DNA of 64,000 nt from JAPWJZ01 sp965279315 (GTDB lineage: Bacteria; Pseudomonadota; Alphaproteobacteria; Micavibrionales; UBA2020): the NCBI GenBank assembly GCA_965279315.1, contig OZ257145.1, positions 1,736,001 to 1,800,000 of the forward strand. Direction: 5' to 3'. Below, in pieces: positions 6,925 to 15,629 of the stretch (position 1 is its first letter; every line of letters begins with the position of its first letter). Position numbers and translations under genes: made by a program. The notes below the pieces were generated by a model. The model made no database searches and was not told the origin of the DNA. It saw only the letters and a list, made by a program, of their open reading frames with translations.

Positions 6925-9600
6925 TTACATCGCCTCCGGCATCGTCAGGGTTGCGGGCAATTCCACGACGAAGCGGCTGCCGCGCTCTTTTTTGTTCTCC
7001 GCGTATATCCTGCCCAGATGCGCCATGACGATGGCCTGGCAGATAGAGAGGCCAAGCCCTGCGCCCTTCGGCCTGTCGCCCTGCGTGAAGGTCGCGAATT
7101 TATTGAAGATCTCTTTTTCCTGCCCGAGCGGGATGCCGGGACCGTTATCGGAGACGACGAGGTGCAGCCCGTTACCCTGCATGTTGGCTTCGACCGTGAT
7201 TTCCGTGCCCGCTGGCGTGTGGTTCGCGGCGTTTTCCAGCAGGTTCTGGATGACCTGGCTCATCAGCAACCCATCCATGCGGATGAAAGGCATCTGGTCG
7301 GGCACGCTTAACGACAGTTTGTGCCGTTTCAGGACTTCCTTGCACGACTCTGCCGCGCTGCCGATGATTTCGGCGGGGTAATAGGGATGCATGTTCAGTT
7401 TCAGCTGGCCGCCTTCGATGCGCGTGATGTCGAGCAGATTGCTGACAACGCGGGTCAAGCGGCTGGCTTCCTGCCGGATGGATTTCAGCAGCGCGTTATC
7501 GGCCAGCGCGGTATTTTGCAACAGCGTGTCCGCCGCTCCGGTAATCACGGAAAGCGGGCTGCGCAGGTCGTGGGAAACGGAACTGAGCAGGATGCTGCGC
7601 ATTTTCTCGCGCTCGGCCAGCATCTTCGCTCTCTCCGCCGATTCTGCCGTTTCCGATCTTTCAAGCGCGGAACCAAGCAGGTCAACGAATGTTTCGATCA
7701 TCAGGGTCTGGTCGGGCAGCAGCAATTCATCCTCCGGCTTCACGCCCACGACGCCCAAAGTCATGTTCGTGCCGCGAATAGGCAGGTAATAGCGGACGGC
7801 GCTCGGCATCGTGTCGGTGCCTGCGCCGGCATTCTGCGCATTATCGAAGCACCACTTCACGACCGTTTCTTCCTTGAAATGGTCGCCCGTGATTTCGCCG
7901 TATTTCATGTTGAGGAAGCCCTTGCCGTCGGGATACCAGATGGAAACGGCGACGCCCGCCGTTTCGGTCAGGCGGCGGATCAGCGCCTCGCTCATATCCT
8001 CGCGCGTGCGGGTTGCGGTCAGTTCCTTGGTCAGGCCATAGAACATCTGGGTTTCATGCTCGCGGCGGCGGGAAAGTATCACTTGGTCGCGCAGTTTCGA
8101 CGCGAGCGACGAAATAACCACGCTGGTGCAGAACATGACGACGAAAGTGAGCCAGTAGGAGGATTGATAGACGTTGAATGAAAATTTCGGCTCGATAAAG
8201 AAGAAGTTGAACGCGCTGACGCTCAGCGCGGCATAGATGATGGACGGCCAGCGGCCCAGCGAGGCCGAGACGATCATCACGCCGATCAGGTACAGCATGA
8301 TGACGTCCATGCTGGATAGCCAGCTTTGCGATGGATAGCTCGCGCCCGTGATGAGGCCGATGGCGGCGATCGCCCACAGGTAATCTGCCCACCATTTTTT
8401 CGGCAATTTCAGGTTTTTCCTGCGATTGAAGGCGACGCTGAGCGCCGCTGGGGTCGTCACGATATAAACGTCGATGTCGCCGCTCTGGGCGAGGATATAT
8501 TCGGGCAGGCCCTTGCCGAACAGCGTCCGCCACGCGGGCGCGACCGATTTACCAATGATGATCTTGGTGATGCCCCTGTTACGGGCATAGTTCAGCAGTT
8601 CATCCCCGATCCGGCTGCCCTGCAGGCCGACGACGCCAGCTCCGTTTCGCTCCGCGCTCGCCATCACATGCTGGATATGGTGGCGCAGGCGCGCATCCTG
8701 CTTTGATGCCTGCGGCGTTTCGACATAGACGGCGTCCCACGGCGATTTCAGCGCGGAGGCAAGGCGCTTGGCCGTGCGGACGAGTTTGGAGGCGAACATA
8801 TCCGGCCCGATGCAGACCATGATGCGGTCGCCCGCGACATTCGGCGTGCTAAGCCCCTCGCGCCGCCGTTGGTCGTCGGTATCGGCATCCACGTAATCGG
8901 CGGTACGGCGCAAGGCAAGTTCGCGCAAGGATTGCAGGTTGGTCTTGCGGAAGAAATTCTGTATCGCGCGCTCGTTCGCACCGGGAGCGATATAAACCTT
9001 GCCGTCGCGCAACCGGTTCAGCAACTCGTCCGGCGGCGTATCGACAAAGATAATGTCATCTGCCTCGTCAAAAATGCTGTCGGGCACCATTTCGCGCACG
9101 GCGATACCGGTGATGCTGCCAACCACATCGTTGAGGCTTTCGAGGTGCTGGACATTCAGGGTCGTATAAACGTCGATGCCTGCGCTCAACAACTCCTCCA
9201 CATCCTGCCAGCGTTTCAGATGGCGGCAGCCTGCGGCATTGGTATGGGCAAGTTCATCGACCAGCAGGATAGCGGGCTTGCGCTTCAGCGCGGCATCAAG
9301 GTCAAACTCCTTCAGCCGGACGCCGCGATGGTCGATCTCCTGCAAGGGCAGGATGGGCAGGCCCTCCAGCAGAGATTTGGTTTCATGGCGGTCATGGGTT
9401 TCAACGATACCCGCCAGAACATCGAGGCCTTCCTTCAGACGTCGATGTGCCTCCTGCAGCATGGCATAGGTCTTGCCTGTGCCTGCCGAGCTGCCAAAGA
9501 AAATCTTCAGCTTGCCGCGCTTCTGCCGCTTTTCATCCGCCTCTATCTGGCTGAGTAAGACAGCTGGATCAGGGCGCTTTGTCGGCTCCGCCTTCGGCAT
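6925..9600 (-). CDS. kdpD: KdpD osmosensitive potassium sensor histidine kinase
   Basis: Membrane-bound sensor kinase/phosphatase for KdpE. The N-terminal KdpD domain carries Walker A GSSAGTGKT at about 36-44 and the DELAHTNAAG motif. A universal-stress-protein-like segment follows, then four clustered membrane helices, a GAF-like linker, the H-box SVSHDLRSP, and the ATP-binding boxes SDNGPGIP and GAGLGLSICQAIV. I take the ATG at 9600 (MPKAEP) because AAAGG lies about ten bases upstream. Earlier in-frame starts at 9618 (ATG) and 9627 (TTG) lack a ribosome-binding site. The start lies inside kdpC, giving about 32 bases of overlap and translational coupling. Confidence 0.95.
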   Translation of the reverse strand: MPKAEPTKRPDPAVLLSQIEADEKRQKRGKLKIFFGSSAGTGKTYAMLQEAHRRLKEGLDVLAGIVETHDRHETKSLLEGLPILPLQEIDHRGVRLKEFDLDAALKRKPAILLVDELAHTNAAGCRHLKRWQDVEELLSAGIDVYTTLNVQHLESLNDVVGSITGIAVREMVPDSIFDEADDIIFVDTPPDELLNRLRDGKVYIAPGANERAIQNFFRKTNLQSLRELALRRTADYVDADTDDQRRREGLSTPNVAGDRIMVCIGPDMFASKLVRTAKRLASALKSPWDAVYVETPQASKQDARLRHHIQHVMASAERNGAGVVGLQGSRIGDELLNYARNRGITKIIIGKSVAPAWRTLFGKGLPEYILAQSGDIDVYIVTTPAALSVAFNRRKNLKLPKKWWADYLWAIAAIGLITGASYPSQSWLSSMDVIMLYLIGVMIVSASLGRWPSIIYAALSVSAFNFFFIEPKFSFNVYQSSYWLTFVVMFCTSVVISSLASKLRDQVILSRRREHETQMFYGLTKELTATRTREDMSEALIRRLTETAGVAVSIWYPDGKGFLNMKYGEITGDHFKEETVVKWCFDNAQNAGAGTDTMPSAVRYYLPIRGTNMTLGVVGVKPEDELLLPDQTLMIETFVDLLGSALERSETAESAERAKMLAEREKMRSILLSSVSHDLRSPLSVITGAADTLLQNTALADNALLKSIRQEASRLTRVVSNLLDITRIEGGQLKLNMHPYYPAEIIGSAAESCKEVLKRHKLSLSVPDQMPFIRMDGLLMSQVIQNLLENAANHTPAGTEITVEANMQGNGLHLVVSDNGPGIPLGQEKEIFNKFATFTQGDRPKGAGLGLSICQAIVMAHLGRIYAENKKERGSRFVVELPATLTMPEAM

Positions 9601-10180
9601 GGGTAGCGGCCTTTTCATCAAGGGCAAGGTTGAGGGTCAGGACGTTGACCACAGGTTCGCCAAATACGCCCCACTGGCGGCTTTGGGTATGCGCAGCGAT
9701 CAAGGTCTTTATGGTATCGTAGCCGATACCGCGCAGCCGCGCAACGCGCGCCGCCTGATATTCCGCCGCCGCAGGGCTGATATGCGGGTCAAGCCCGCTG
9801 CCCGATGCGGTTACCAGATCGACGGGAATCGCGGCCTTGTTCGCGGGGTCGGCTGCCTGCAATGCATCAATACGCGCCTTTGCATTATTCAGGAAAGTCT
9901 CGTTGGATATGCTGAGATTGCTGCCCGACGATGCTGCCGCGTTATACGGCAAAGGCCCCGTCGCCGACAGCCTGCCCCAGAAATATCTGGGGTCGCTAAA
10001 GTTCTGGCCGACAAGGCGGGAACCGATGGTGTGGCTATCCTTCAGGATCAAGCTCCCCTGTGACTGGTCAGGAAACACCGTTTGCGCCACCAGCGTCGTG
10101 ATAGCGGGATAGGCGACGCCGAAGATCACGGTCAGGGTAATCCACATCAGCACAGAGATGCGCAAAGATTGCATGAACAT
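9569..10180 (-). CDS. kdpC: KdpC subunit of the Kdp potassium ATPase
   Basis: Small subunit that stabilises the KdpFABC complex and assists ATP binding. About 203 residues: one N-terminal membrane helix (ISVLMWITLTVIFGVAYPAI) and a periplasmic domain with the family motifs SRLVGQNF, YFWGRLSAT, ASGSGLDPHISPAAA and VNVLTLNLAL. I place the start at the ATG at 10180, with GGGAG about ten bases upstream. A TTG at 10189 would overlap kdpB and is unlikely. kdpB stops just before it, and kdpD begins inside its 3' end. Confidence 0.95.
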   Translation of the reverse strand: MFMQSLRISVLMWITLTVIFGVAYPAITTLVAQTVFPDQSQGSLILKDSHTIGSRLVGQNFSDPRYFWGRLSATGPLPYNAAASSGSNLSISNETFLNNAKARIDALQAADPANKAAIPVDLVTASGSGLDPHISPAAAEYQAARVARLRGIGYDTIKTLIAAHTQSRQWGVFGEPVVNVLTLNLALDEKAATHAEGGADKAP

Positions 10181-10181
10181 G

Positions 10182-12245
10182 TTAAACAACTCCCAAAGCG
10201 GTCAGAACCAAATCGATTGCCTTGATGCCGATGAACGGCACGATAACGCCGCCCACGCCATAGACCAGCACGTTGCGCTGTAACAGCCGGGTCGCGCCGA
10301 CCGGGCGGTATTTAACACCCTTCAACGCCAGCGGTATCAGGAACACGATGATAAGCGCGTTGAAAATCACCGCCGACAGGATGGCGCTTTCCGGCGATGA
10401 CAGCTGCATGACGTTGAGCGCCATCAGCGCGGGATAAGTGCTAGCAAAGGCGGCGGGAATGATTGCGAAATACTTGGCAAGGTCGTTGGAGATGCTGAAC
10501 GTCGTCAATGCACCGCGCGTCATTAGCAATTGTTTCCCGATTTCCACGATCTCGATCAGCTTGGTCGGGTCGGAATCGAGGTCGATCATGTTTCCCGCCT
10601 CTTTCGCCGCCTGCGTGCCGGTATTCATCACGACCGCCACATCCGATTGCGCCAGTGCGGGCGCGTCGTTCGTGCCATCACCCACCATCGCGACCAGCTC
10701 GCCGCCTTCCTGCATCTTCTTGATATAGGCAAGCTTCATCTGCGGCGTTGCCTGCGCGATGTAATCATCCACGCCGGCCTCCGTCGCAATCGCGGCGGCG
10801 GTCAGCGGGTTGTCGCCCGTCACCATGACGCTCTTGATGCCCATGCGGCGCAGGTCGGCCAGGCGTTCCTTGATGCCATGCTTGACGATATCCTTCAGGT
10901 GGACGACGCCCAGGATTTTGCTGCCGCGCGCGACCAGTAATGGCGTACCGCCCGCCCGCGCGATCTTATCAGCCTCCGCATGCGCTTCCATCGATTCACC
11001 GCCGCCGAGGTGGATGACATGGCGCTCGATTGCATCCACGGCTCCTTTCAGGATTTGGCTGTCCTTCACCGTGATGCCCGAGAGCCGCGTTTCCGCGCTG
11101 AAGGGGATGAAACCCGCATTCAGCGATTTCGCATCGCGCACGGCGATGCCGTATTTCGAGCGCGCCAGCTGCACGATGCTTTTACCCTCCGGCGTTTCGT
11201 CGGCCAGCGACGATAAATCTGCCGCCTCCGCCAATTGCTGCATTGAAATACCGTCGACGGGAATGAAAGCGACCGCCTGCCGGTTACCATGTGTGATGGT
11301 GCCGGTCTTGTCGAGCAGCAGTACGTTGATGTCGCCCGCCGACTCCACGGCACGACCCGATTTGGCGATGACATTCGCCTGCACCAGCCTGTCCATGCCC
11401 GCAATCCCGATGGCGGAGAGCAAACCGCCGATGGTCGTGGGCGCAAGGCAGACCAGCAGCGCGACCAGCACCGTGATGCTGACAACCGTGCCTGATCCGT
11501 TTTTTTCCACGGCATAGATCGAAAACGGCAGCAGCGTAACGCAGGCCAGCAGGAAAATAATCGTCATGCCCGCCAGCAGGATCGCGAGCGCGATTTCGTT
11601 GGGGGTTTTCTGCCGCTTCGCACCTTCCACAAGCGCGATCATTTTATCAAGAAAGCTTTCACCGGGGTCGGCGGTGATCTTGATGACCAGCCAGTCTGAC
11701 AAGACGCGTGTGCCGCCTGTCACGGCGTCGCCGTCTCCGCCGCTTTCGCGGATGACGGGGGCGCTTTCCCCCGTGATGGCACTTTCATCGACGGAGGCGA
11801 CGCCGGAAACCACCTGCCCGTCGCCGGGAATGAACTGCCCCGCCTCGACCAGCACGAGGTCGCCCTTGCGCAGCAGGGACGACGATGTGCCCATATAATC
11901 CTGCCGGTTATCGATGGTGCGCAGCTTCTTCACCTGAATATCGCGCTTCGCCGCGCGCAGGCTCGCCGCTTGGGCCTTGCCGCGCCCTTCGGCGATGGCC
12001 TCGGCAAAATTGGCGAACAGCGACGTAAACCAGAGCCATACCGCAACGGCTGCGACAAACCATGTTTTGCCGCCGTCACCCGTATCGTAAAAGCACAGGA
12101 TCGTCGTGACAATCGCGCTGACATAAACAACGAACATGACGGGGTTGCGCAATTGGTAAACAGGGTTAAGCCGCATCAGCGACGATGCCACCGCCTGCAG
12201 GAGTTGCGCGCTGCCAAAGACCGCTTTTTTTTCTTGTTTCGACAT
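10182..12245 (-). CDS. kdpB: KdpB, catalytic P-type ATPase subunit
   Basis: Hydrolyses ATP to drive potassium uptake with KdpA in the inner membrane. At 687 residues it has the usual length. P-type signatures are intact: ITGESAPV in the actuator domain, the phosphorylation motif DKTGTITHGN at about residue 310, the nucleotide-domain KGA segment, VTGDNPLTA and MVGDGTNDAPAL. Membrane helices flank them as in family IA ATPases. GGAG precedes the ATG. It is five bases downstream of the kdpA stop and is followed immediately by kdpC. Confidence 0.97.
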   Translation of the reverse strand: MSKQEKKAVFGSAQLLQAVASSLMRLNPVYQLRNPVMFVVYVSAIVTTILCFYDTGDGGKTWFVAAVAVWLWFTSLFANFAEAIAEGRGKAQAASLRAAKRDIQVKKLRTIDNRQDYMGTSSSLLRKGDLVLVEAGQFIPGDGQVVSGVASVDESAITGESAPVIRESGGDGDAVTGGTRVLSDWLVIKITADPGESFLDKMIALVEGAKRQKTPNEIALAILLAGMTIIFLLACVTLLPFSIYAVEKNGSGTVVSITVLVALLVCLAPTTIGGLLSAIGIAGMDRLVQANVIAKSGRAVESAGDINVLLLDKTGTITHGNRQAVAFIPVDGISMQQLAEAADLSSLADETPEGKSIVQLARSKYGIAVRDAKSLNAGFIPFSAETRLSGITVKDSQILKGAVDAIERHVIHLGGGESMEAHAEADKIARAGGTPLLVARGSKILGVVHLKDIVKHGIKERLADLRRMGIKSVMVTGDNPLTAAAIATEAGVDDYIAQATPQMKLAYIKKMQEGGELVAMVGDGTNDAPALAQSDVAVVMNTGTQAAKEAGNMIDLDSDPTKLIEIVEIGKQLLMTRGALTTFSISNDLAKYFAIIPAAFASTYPALMALNVMQLSSPESAILSAVIFNALIIVFLIPLALKGVKYRPVGATRLLQRNVLVYGVGGVIVPFIGIKAIDLVLTALGVV

Positions 12246-12250
12246 TGCTT

Positions 12251-14020
12251 TTACTCCGCAAGGCTTTTCAGGTTTTGAAGATGCTCGGCCATGGGGCCCA
12301 GCGCGAGGGCGGGAACATAGGTCAGCACGCCGACCAGCACCACCACGCCCGCCAGCAGGGCGATAAACAGTGGCGTATGCGTGGGCAGCGTGCCGGATGA
12401 TGCCGGAACCGATTTTTTCGCCGCCATCGATCCCGCAATCGCCAGCACGGGTAGCATGCAGAAGAACCGGCTGACTAGCATCGCCCAGCCCAAGGCTGTG
12501 TCGTAGAACGGCGTCGCCGCCGTGAGCCCCGCAAAGGCACTGCCGTTGTTGTTACCAGCAGAGGTAAAGGCGTAGAGGATTTCGCTGAAGGCATGGGGTC
12601 CTGCATTCAGCACACCCGCCTTGCCAGCATCTGTCGCCACCGCCAACGCAGCACCCAGCAGGGTCGCCAGTAGCGGTGCCAGCAGGACAATAGATGCCAT
12701 TTTTATCTCGTAAGCCTGCACTTTCTTGCCCAGATATTCGGGCGTCCGCCCCACCATCAGCCCTGCGATAAAGACTGTGATCAAGGCATAGACGAGCATC
12801 CCGTACAATCCGCAGCCGACGCCGCCATAGATGACTTCGCTGAACTGCATCATCAGCAACGGCACGAGACCGCCGAGCGGCGTATATGAATCGTGCATGG
12901 AATTGACCGAACCGTTCGAGGCTGCTGTGGTCGCCGTCGCCCATAGCGTCGAATTGACGATGCCGAAGCGGGCTTCCTTGCCCTCCATATTCCCGCCGCT
13001 TTGCAGCGGATAGGCGGCCTGGTTGATATCGCCCAGCTTCGCGAGCATCGGATTCCCCGCCTGTTCCTGCGCAAGGCAGAAGAGGAATAGCGGCACGAAG
13101 ATGACGGTCATCGCCGCCAGCAGCGCCCATCCCTGCCGCGCGTCATTCACCATGCGCCCGAAGGCGTGGCAGCAGGCGGCGGGGATCAGCAGGATCGCAA
13201 GCAATTGCAGAAAATTCGACAGCGGCGTCGGGTTTTCGAGCGGATGCGCCGAATTGGCGTTAAAGAACCCGCCACCATTGGTGCCCAGCTGCTTGATGGC
13301 GACTTGCGATGCCACAGGGCCGACCGCGATATTCTGCGTCCTGACGGCTTTGCCATCCGCATCCGTCAGCGGCTCCAGCAGTTGTGATTCGGTATAGGAG
13401 TTGAACGTCTGCGGCACACCCTGCGCCACCAGCACGGTTGCGAAGATCAGGCAAAGCGGCAGCAGAATATAGACCAGCCCGCGCACCATATCGACCCAGA
13501 AATTGCCGATGGTCTTGCTGTTTTTCAGGATAAAGGCGCGAATGACCGCCGCCATGACGGCCATGCCGACCGCAGCGGAAGCGAAGTTCTGCATCGCAAA
13601 CCCGACCATCTGCGTGAAGTAACTCATGGTCGCCTCGCCGCTATAGGATTGCCAGTTGGTGTTACTGACGAAACTGATCGCGGCATTGAAGGCCAGGTCA
13701 GGCACAACCGCGCCCATATTGGCGGGGTTCAGCGGCAGCGACGCCTGCAGCCGCATCATCGCGTACAGGCCGAACATCGAAACCGCGCTGAAAATGATGA
13801 CATGCGTCGCGTATTGCTTCCATGTCATCTCTTCGTCCGGTTTGACGAAGCAAATTTTGTAAGTGATGCGTTCCAGCCAGCCGAGCGGTATGGAGAGAAT
13901 TGTTTTATTGCCCTGATAAACCGAAGCCATGAAGGTGCCGAGTGGCTTCGATGCGCCGAACAGGATGCCGAAGAAAAGCAGGATCTGGATCCAGCTACTG
14001 TAAGTAATGCCAAAAATCAT
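12251..14020 (-). CDS. kdpA: KdpA, potassium-binding and channel subunit
   Basis: Ion-translocating subunit of the high-affinity Kdp system, related to SKT potassium channels. The 589 residues hold about ten membrane segments. The pore-loop motif TNGGGFFNANSAHPLENP is present, as are SNTNWQSYSGE and the GNNNGSAFAG pore loop near the C-terminus. The start codon overlaps the kdpF stop (ATGA), so kdpF and kdpA are translationally coupled. Confidence 0.97.
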   Translation of the reverse strand: MIFGITYSSWIQILLFFGILFGASKPLGTFMASVYQGNKTILSIPLGWLERITYKICFVKPDEEMTWKQYATHVIIFSAVSMFGLYAMMRLQASLPLNPANMGAVVPDLAFNAAISFVSNTNWQSYSGEATMSYFTQMVGFAMQNFASAAVGMAVMAAVIRAFILKNSKTIGNFWVDMVRGLVYILLPLCLIFATVLVAQGVPQTFNSYTESQLLEPLTDADGKAVRTQNIAVGPVASQVAIKQLGTNGGGFFNANSAHPLENPTPLSNFLQLLAILLIPAACCHAFGRMVNDARQGWALLAAMTVIFVPLFLFCLAQEQAGNPMLAKLGDINQAAYPLQSGGNMEGKEARFGIVNSTLWATATTAASNGSVNSMHDSYTPLGGLVPLLMMQFSEVIYGGVGCGLYGMLVYALITVFIAGLMVGRTPEYLGKKVQAYEIKMASIVLLAPLLATLLGAALAVATDAGKAGVLNAGPHAFSEILYAFTSAGNNNGSAFAGLTAATPFYDTALGWAMLVSRFFCMLPVLAIAGSMAAKKSVPASSGTLPTHTPLFIALLAGVVVLVGVLTYVPALALGPMAEHLQNLKSLAE

Positions 14021-14109
14021 GGAAACAACTCCGGCTTGAGAAGCGCGATAAACAGGTAAACGAACAGGGCAATCACAAGGACACCCATCGCTGCGTAAAG
14101 AATTGTCAT
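14017..14109 (-). CDS. kdpF: KdpF, small stabilising subunit
   Basis: A 30-residue single-helix membrane peptide (MTILYAAMGVLVIALFVYLF then IALLKPELFP) directly upstream of kdpA. Length and the trailing KPE(L/K)F match KdpF, which stabilises the KdpABC complex in the inner membrane. Its start overlaps the stop of another tiny membrane gene (ATGA at 14106-14109) and its stop overlaps the kdpA start (ATGA), so three consecutive genes are coupled. A longer frame extending upstream through this region is not needed. Confidence 0.9.
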   Translation of the reverse strand: MTILYAAMGVLVIALFVYLFIALLKPELFP

Positions 14110-14201
14110 TCCTTTTCCTCCGCCAGCTTTTCCGCGAGCTTTATAAAGCCGATGCTTATGAGTACGAAGCCGAGCAGTTGCAGCAGGTATAACCAGTCCA
14201 T
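14106..14201 (-). CDS. 31-residue membrane peptide at the head of the kdp operon
   Basis: A very short gene on the minus strand: MDWLYLLQLLGFVLISIGFI then KLAEKLAEEKE. One hydrophobic helix (about residues 4-20) is followed by an amphipathic, charged tail. AAGGAG lies seven bases before the ATG, an excellent ribosome-binding site. The TGA stop overlaps the kdpF ATG, so it is translationally coupled to the Kdp complex genes. It is preceded by the direct repeat at 14257-14274, with the start 56 bases beyond it. I infer a second KdpF-like accessory peptide. It is not a KdpF duplicate by sequence. Confidence 0.7.
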   Translation of the reverse strand: MDWLYLLQLLGFVLISIGFIKLAEKLAEEKE

Positions 14202-14256
14202 GTTTTTTCTCCTTGTGCGTCGTTCTATATCTGGGACTTCTGAAGGTATAAGTCCT

Positions 14257-14274
14257 GTAAAAATGCCGTAAAAA
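14257..14274 (-). promoter_or_regulatory. Putative KdpE operator 1 (kdp operon)
   Basis: Two GTAAAAA copies 11 bases apart on the plus strand, which read TTTTTAC-GGCA-TTTTTAC on the minus strand toward the 31-residue gene and kdpF. The 11-bp periodicity is what OmpR/PhoB-type dimers bind. The box ends 56 bases before the start codon, and a TATAG-like -10 candidate follows at about 14228. Confidence 0.65.
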
Positions 14275-14299
14275 CGCCTTTATGCGATATCCCAGTGTA

Positions 14300-14476
14300 T
14301 TAATGCGGCGCGGTTTCATAGAAAAGGGCTGCCGCCATCGCGATGCAGCTGACCCCCGCCACGAATTTTCGCGCGGATAGCGGCGTGAAAAGCATATTTC
14401 CGAGAATCACCGCGCCGGTTTGCGTCAGCGCGAATGCCGTGATTTGAAGCAGATAGAGTTGGGTCATGCTTGGCAT
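14300..14476 (-). CDS. 58-residue membrane protein upstream of kdp
   Basis: Minus-strand frame MPSMTQLYLLQITAFALTQT, then GAVILGNMLF, and so on to a TAA at 14300-14302. Two hydrophobic segments (about 5-30 and 38-52) separated by a short basic loop (SARK) suggest a two-helix inner-membrane protein. AAAGGAGGAGG lies just upstream of the ATG, one of the strongest ribosome-binding sites in the window. The direct repeat at 14523-14541 points toward it. I recognise no family. It is probably part of the potassium-starvation response, by position only. Confidence 0.65.
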   Translation of the reverse strand: MPSMTQLYLLQITAFALTQTGAVILGNMLFTPLSARKFVAGVSCIAMAAALFYETAPH

Positions 14477-14522
14477 GAAAGCCTCCTCCTTTCATTGTCC
14501 GTCCGTGCATCGTGTCTGTCGC

Positions 14523-14541
14523 ATAAAAAGCCCGTAAAAAA
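14523..14541 (-). promoter_or_regulatory. Putative KdpE operator 2 (58-residue gene)
   Basis: ATAAAAA and GTAAAAA cores 11 bases apart, reading TTTTTAC-N4-TTTTTAT on the minus strand toward the 58-residue membrane-protein gene, whose ATG lies about 47 bases beyond. Same spacing and sequence as operators 1 and 3. Confidence 0.55.
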
Positions 14542-14564
14542 TACGGCGCGACATTGGCGCGCGC

Positions 14565-14582
14565 TTTTTACACCCTTTTTAC
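14565..14582 (+). promoter_or_regulatory. Putative KdpE operator 3 (outer-membrane protein gene)
   Basis: TTTTTAC-ACCC-TTTTTAC on the plus strand, exact 7-base repeats 11 bases apart, ending 57 bases before the ATG of the outer-membrane gene. The spacing to the start codon is almost the same as for operator 1. From memory, the E. coli kdp KdpE site contains a similar TTTTTATA/TTTTTACA pair. Confidence 0.6.
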
Positions 14583-14638
14583 AAGACGACTCAGTGCAAC
14601 TTCGTCACGCTCCGGATAAACAAACGAGGTTCAAAATC

Positions 14639-15382
14639 ATGAAAAAATTTCTCTCCGCTTTCCTGCTCGCCAGCACCTGCCTGATGCCGCTCGGCGCTGC
14701 GGCGGAAGATGCTGCGCATGGCCCTGTCTATGATTTCTTTGCCAGCCCGTCCGGCACGGTCGCCGCCACCAGCGACTATGTTTTTCGCGGCATCACGCAA
14801 AGCGATGAAAGCCCCGCGCTGCAGGGCGCAATCAATTTCGGTCAGGCGACCGGCCCTTATATCGGGTTATGGGGATCGAACGTCGATTTCAACGACGGCG
14901 ACGAGGCGCAGCTGGAACTCGACCTCTCTGGTGGCTACAAATGGGTATGGGGCCCTGCATCATTCGATGCGGGCTTGATCTATTACGCCTATCCCGGCGC
15001 GGATAGCGGCCTCGACTATGATTATTGGGAGGGCAAGCTGGCGGCATCGGTGCCCGCCGGCCCTGTCATCTTTACCGGCTCCGTTTTCGTATCACCTGAT
15101 TATTTCGCCGGTTCCAACACCGCTGTTTATCTGAACGCCGCAGCAACCGTCCCCGTCTTCAAGACCGGCATCACCGCCAACACCTCCGTCGGGCATCAGT
15201 CTATCGACGACAACGCCGCCTTCGGCACGGCGGATTACACCGACTGGACTGGCGGTCTTTCCTACACTTGGGAAAAATTCACCTTCAACGTCGCCTATTT
15301 CGACACCGACCTCAGCACCGCCGACTGCCCCGACGGCTGCGAGGGCCGCGTCGTCGGCACCATCACCCGCGCATTCCCCTGA
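14639..15382 (+). CDS. TorF-family outer-membrane beta-barrel protein
   Basis: A 247-residue exported protein. The signal peptide MKKFLSAFLLASTCLMPLGA then AAAEDA is followed by a series of alternating aromatic/polar strands. It contains the signature stretch SDYVFRGITQSDESPALQG and GLWGSNVDF, as in the family usually called conserved hypothetical TIGR02001 / TorF-like, and ends with a C-terminal aromatic residue region typical of outer-membrane barrels. I start it at 14639 because GAGG lies nine bases upstream and the signal peptide begins here. A much longer in-frame extension has no ribosome-binding site. The adjacent TTTTTAC repeat suggests KdpE control, so it may admit potassium through the outer membrane (inference). 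Confidence 0.8.
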   Translation: MKKFLSAFLLASTCLMPLGAAAEDAAHGPVYDFFASPSGTVAATSDYVFRGITQSDESPALQGAINFGQATGPYIGLWGSNVDFNDGDEAQLELDLSGGYKWVWGPASFDAGLIYYAYPGADSGLDYDYWEGKLAASVPAGPVIFTGSVFVSPDYFAGSNTAVYLNAAATVPVFKTGITANTSVGHQSIDDNAAFGTADYTDWTGGLSYTWEKFTFNVAYFDTDLSTADCPDGCEGRVVGTITRAFP

Positions 15383-15395
15383 CAGGATGAATAAC

Positions 15396-15629
15396 ATGTC
15401 CATAGATCCCAAGAAAAAGCGATTAGCCAAAATTTTCGGCACCTATGCCCTGACCGCTTCGTTGCTGTTCGGATCAGGCTATGGTCTACAAACCATGGTC
15501 AACAATCTTGACGGCAAAAAACCGCAAGCACCGCAAACAATCGATCAACAAGAATCCCGTAGCCAAGCCCCGGCCCAGAGAACTCCCGCCAAATATTTCT
15601 GGCTTCCCGCGCCCGCGAAGCAGCCTTGA
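15396..15629 (+). CDS. Small membrane-anchored protein
   Basis: About 77 residues. A basic N-terminus (DPKKKRLAK) is followed by one hydrophobic segment (TYALTASLLFGSGYGLQTMV) and a Gln/Pro-rich periplasmic tail ending in PAPAKQP. It lies 13 bases after the outer-membrane gene and is probably co-transcribed. AGGA is eight bases before the ATG at 15396. An ATG at 15387 is possible but overlaps the ribosome-binding site. I recognise no family. The Pro/Gln tail could span toward the cell wall or the upstream barrel protein. Confidence 0.6.
   Translation: MSIDPKKKRLAKIFGTYALTASLLFGSGYGLQTMVNNLDGKKPQAPQTIDQQESRSQAPAQRTPAKYFWLPAPAKQP

Noticed and set aside
14110..14319. 100-residue KdpF with a long basic N-terminus
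   Set aside because: The extension is basic, low-complexity and overlaps the well-supported 31-residue gene. KdpF is normally about 30 residues and has its own coupled ATG at 14109.
14420..14638. N-terminal extension of the outer-membrane protein from 14420
   Set aside because: It crosses the divergent promoter region with the operator repeats, lacks a ribosome-binding site, and would bury the signal peptide that begins at 14639.
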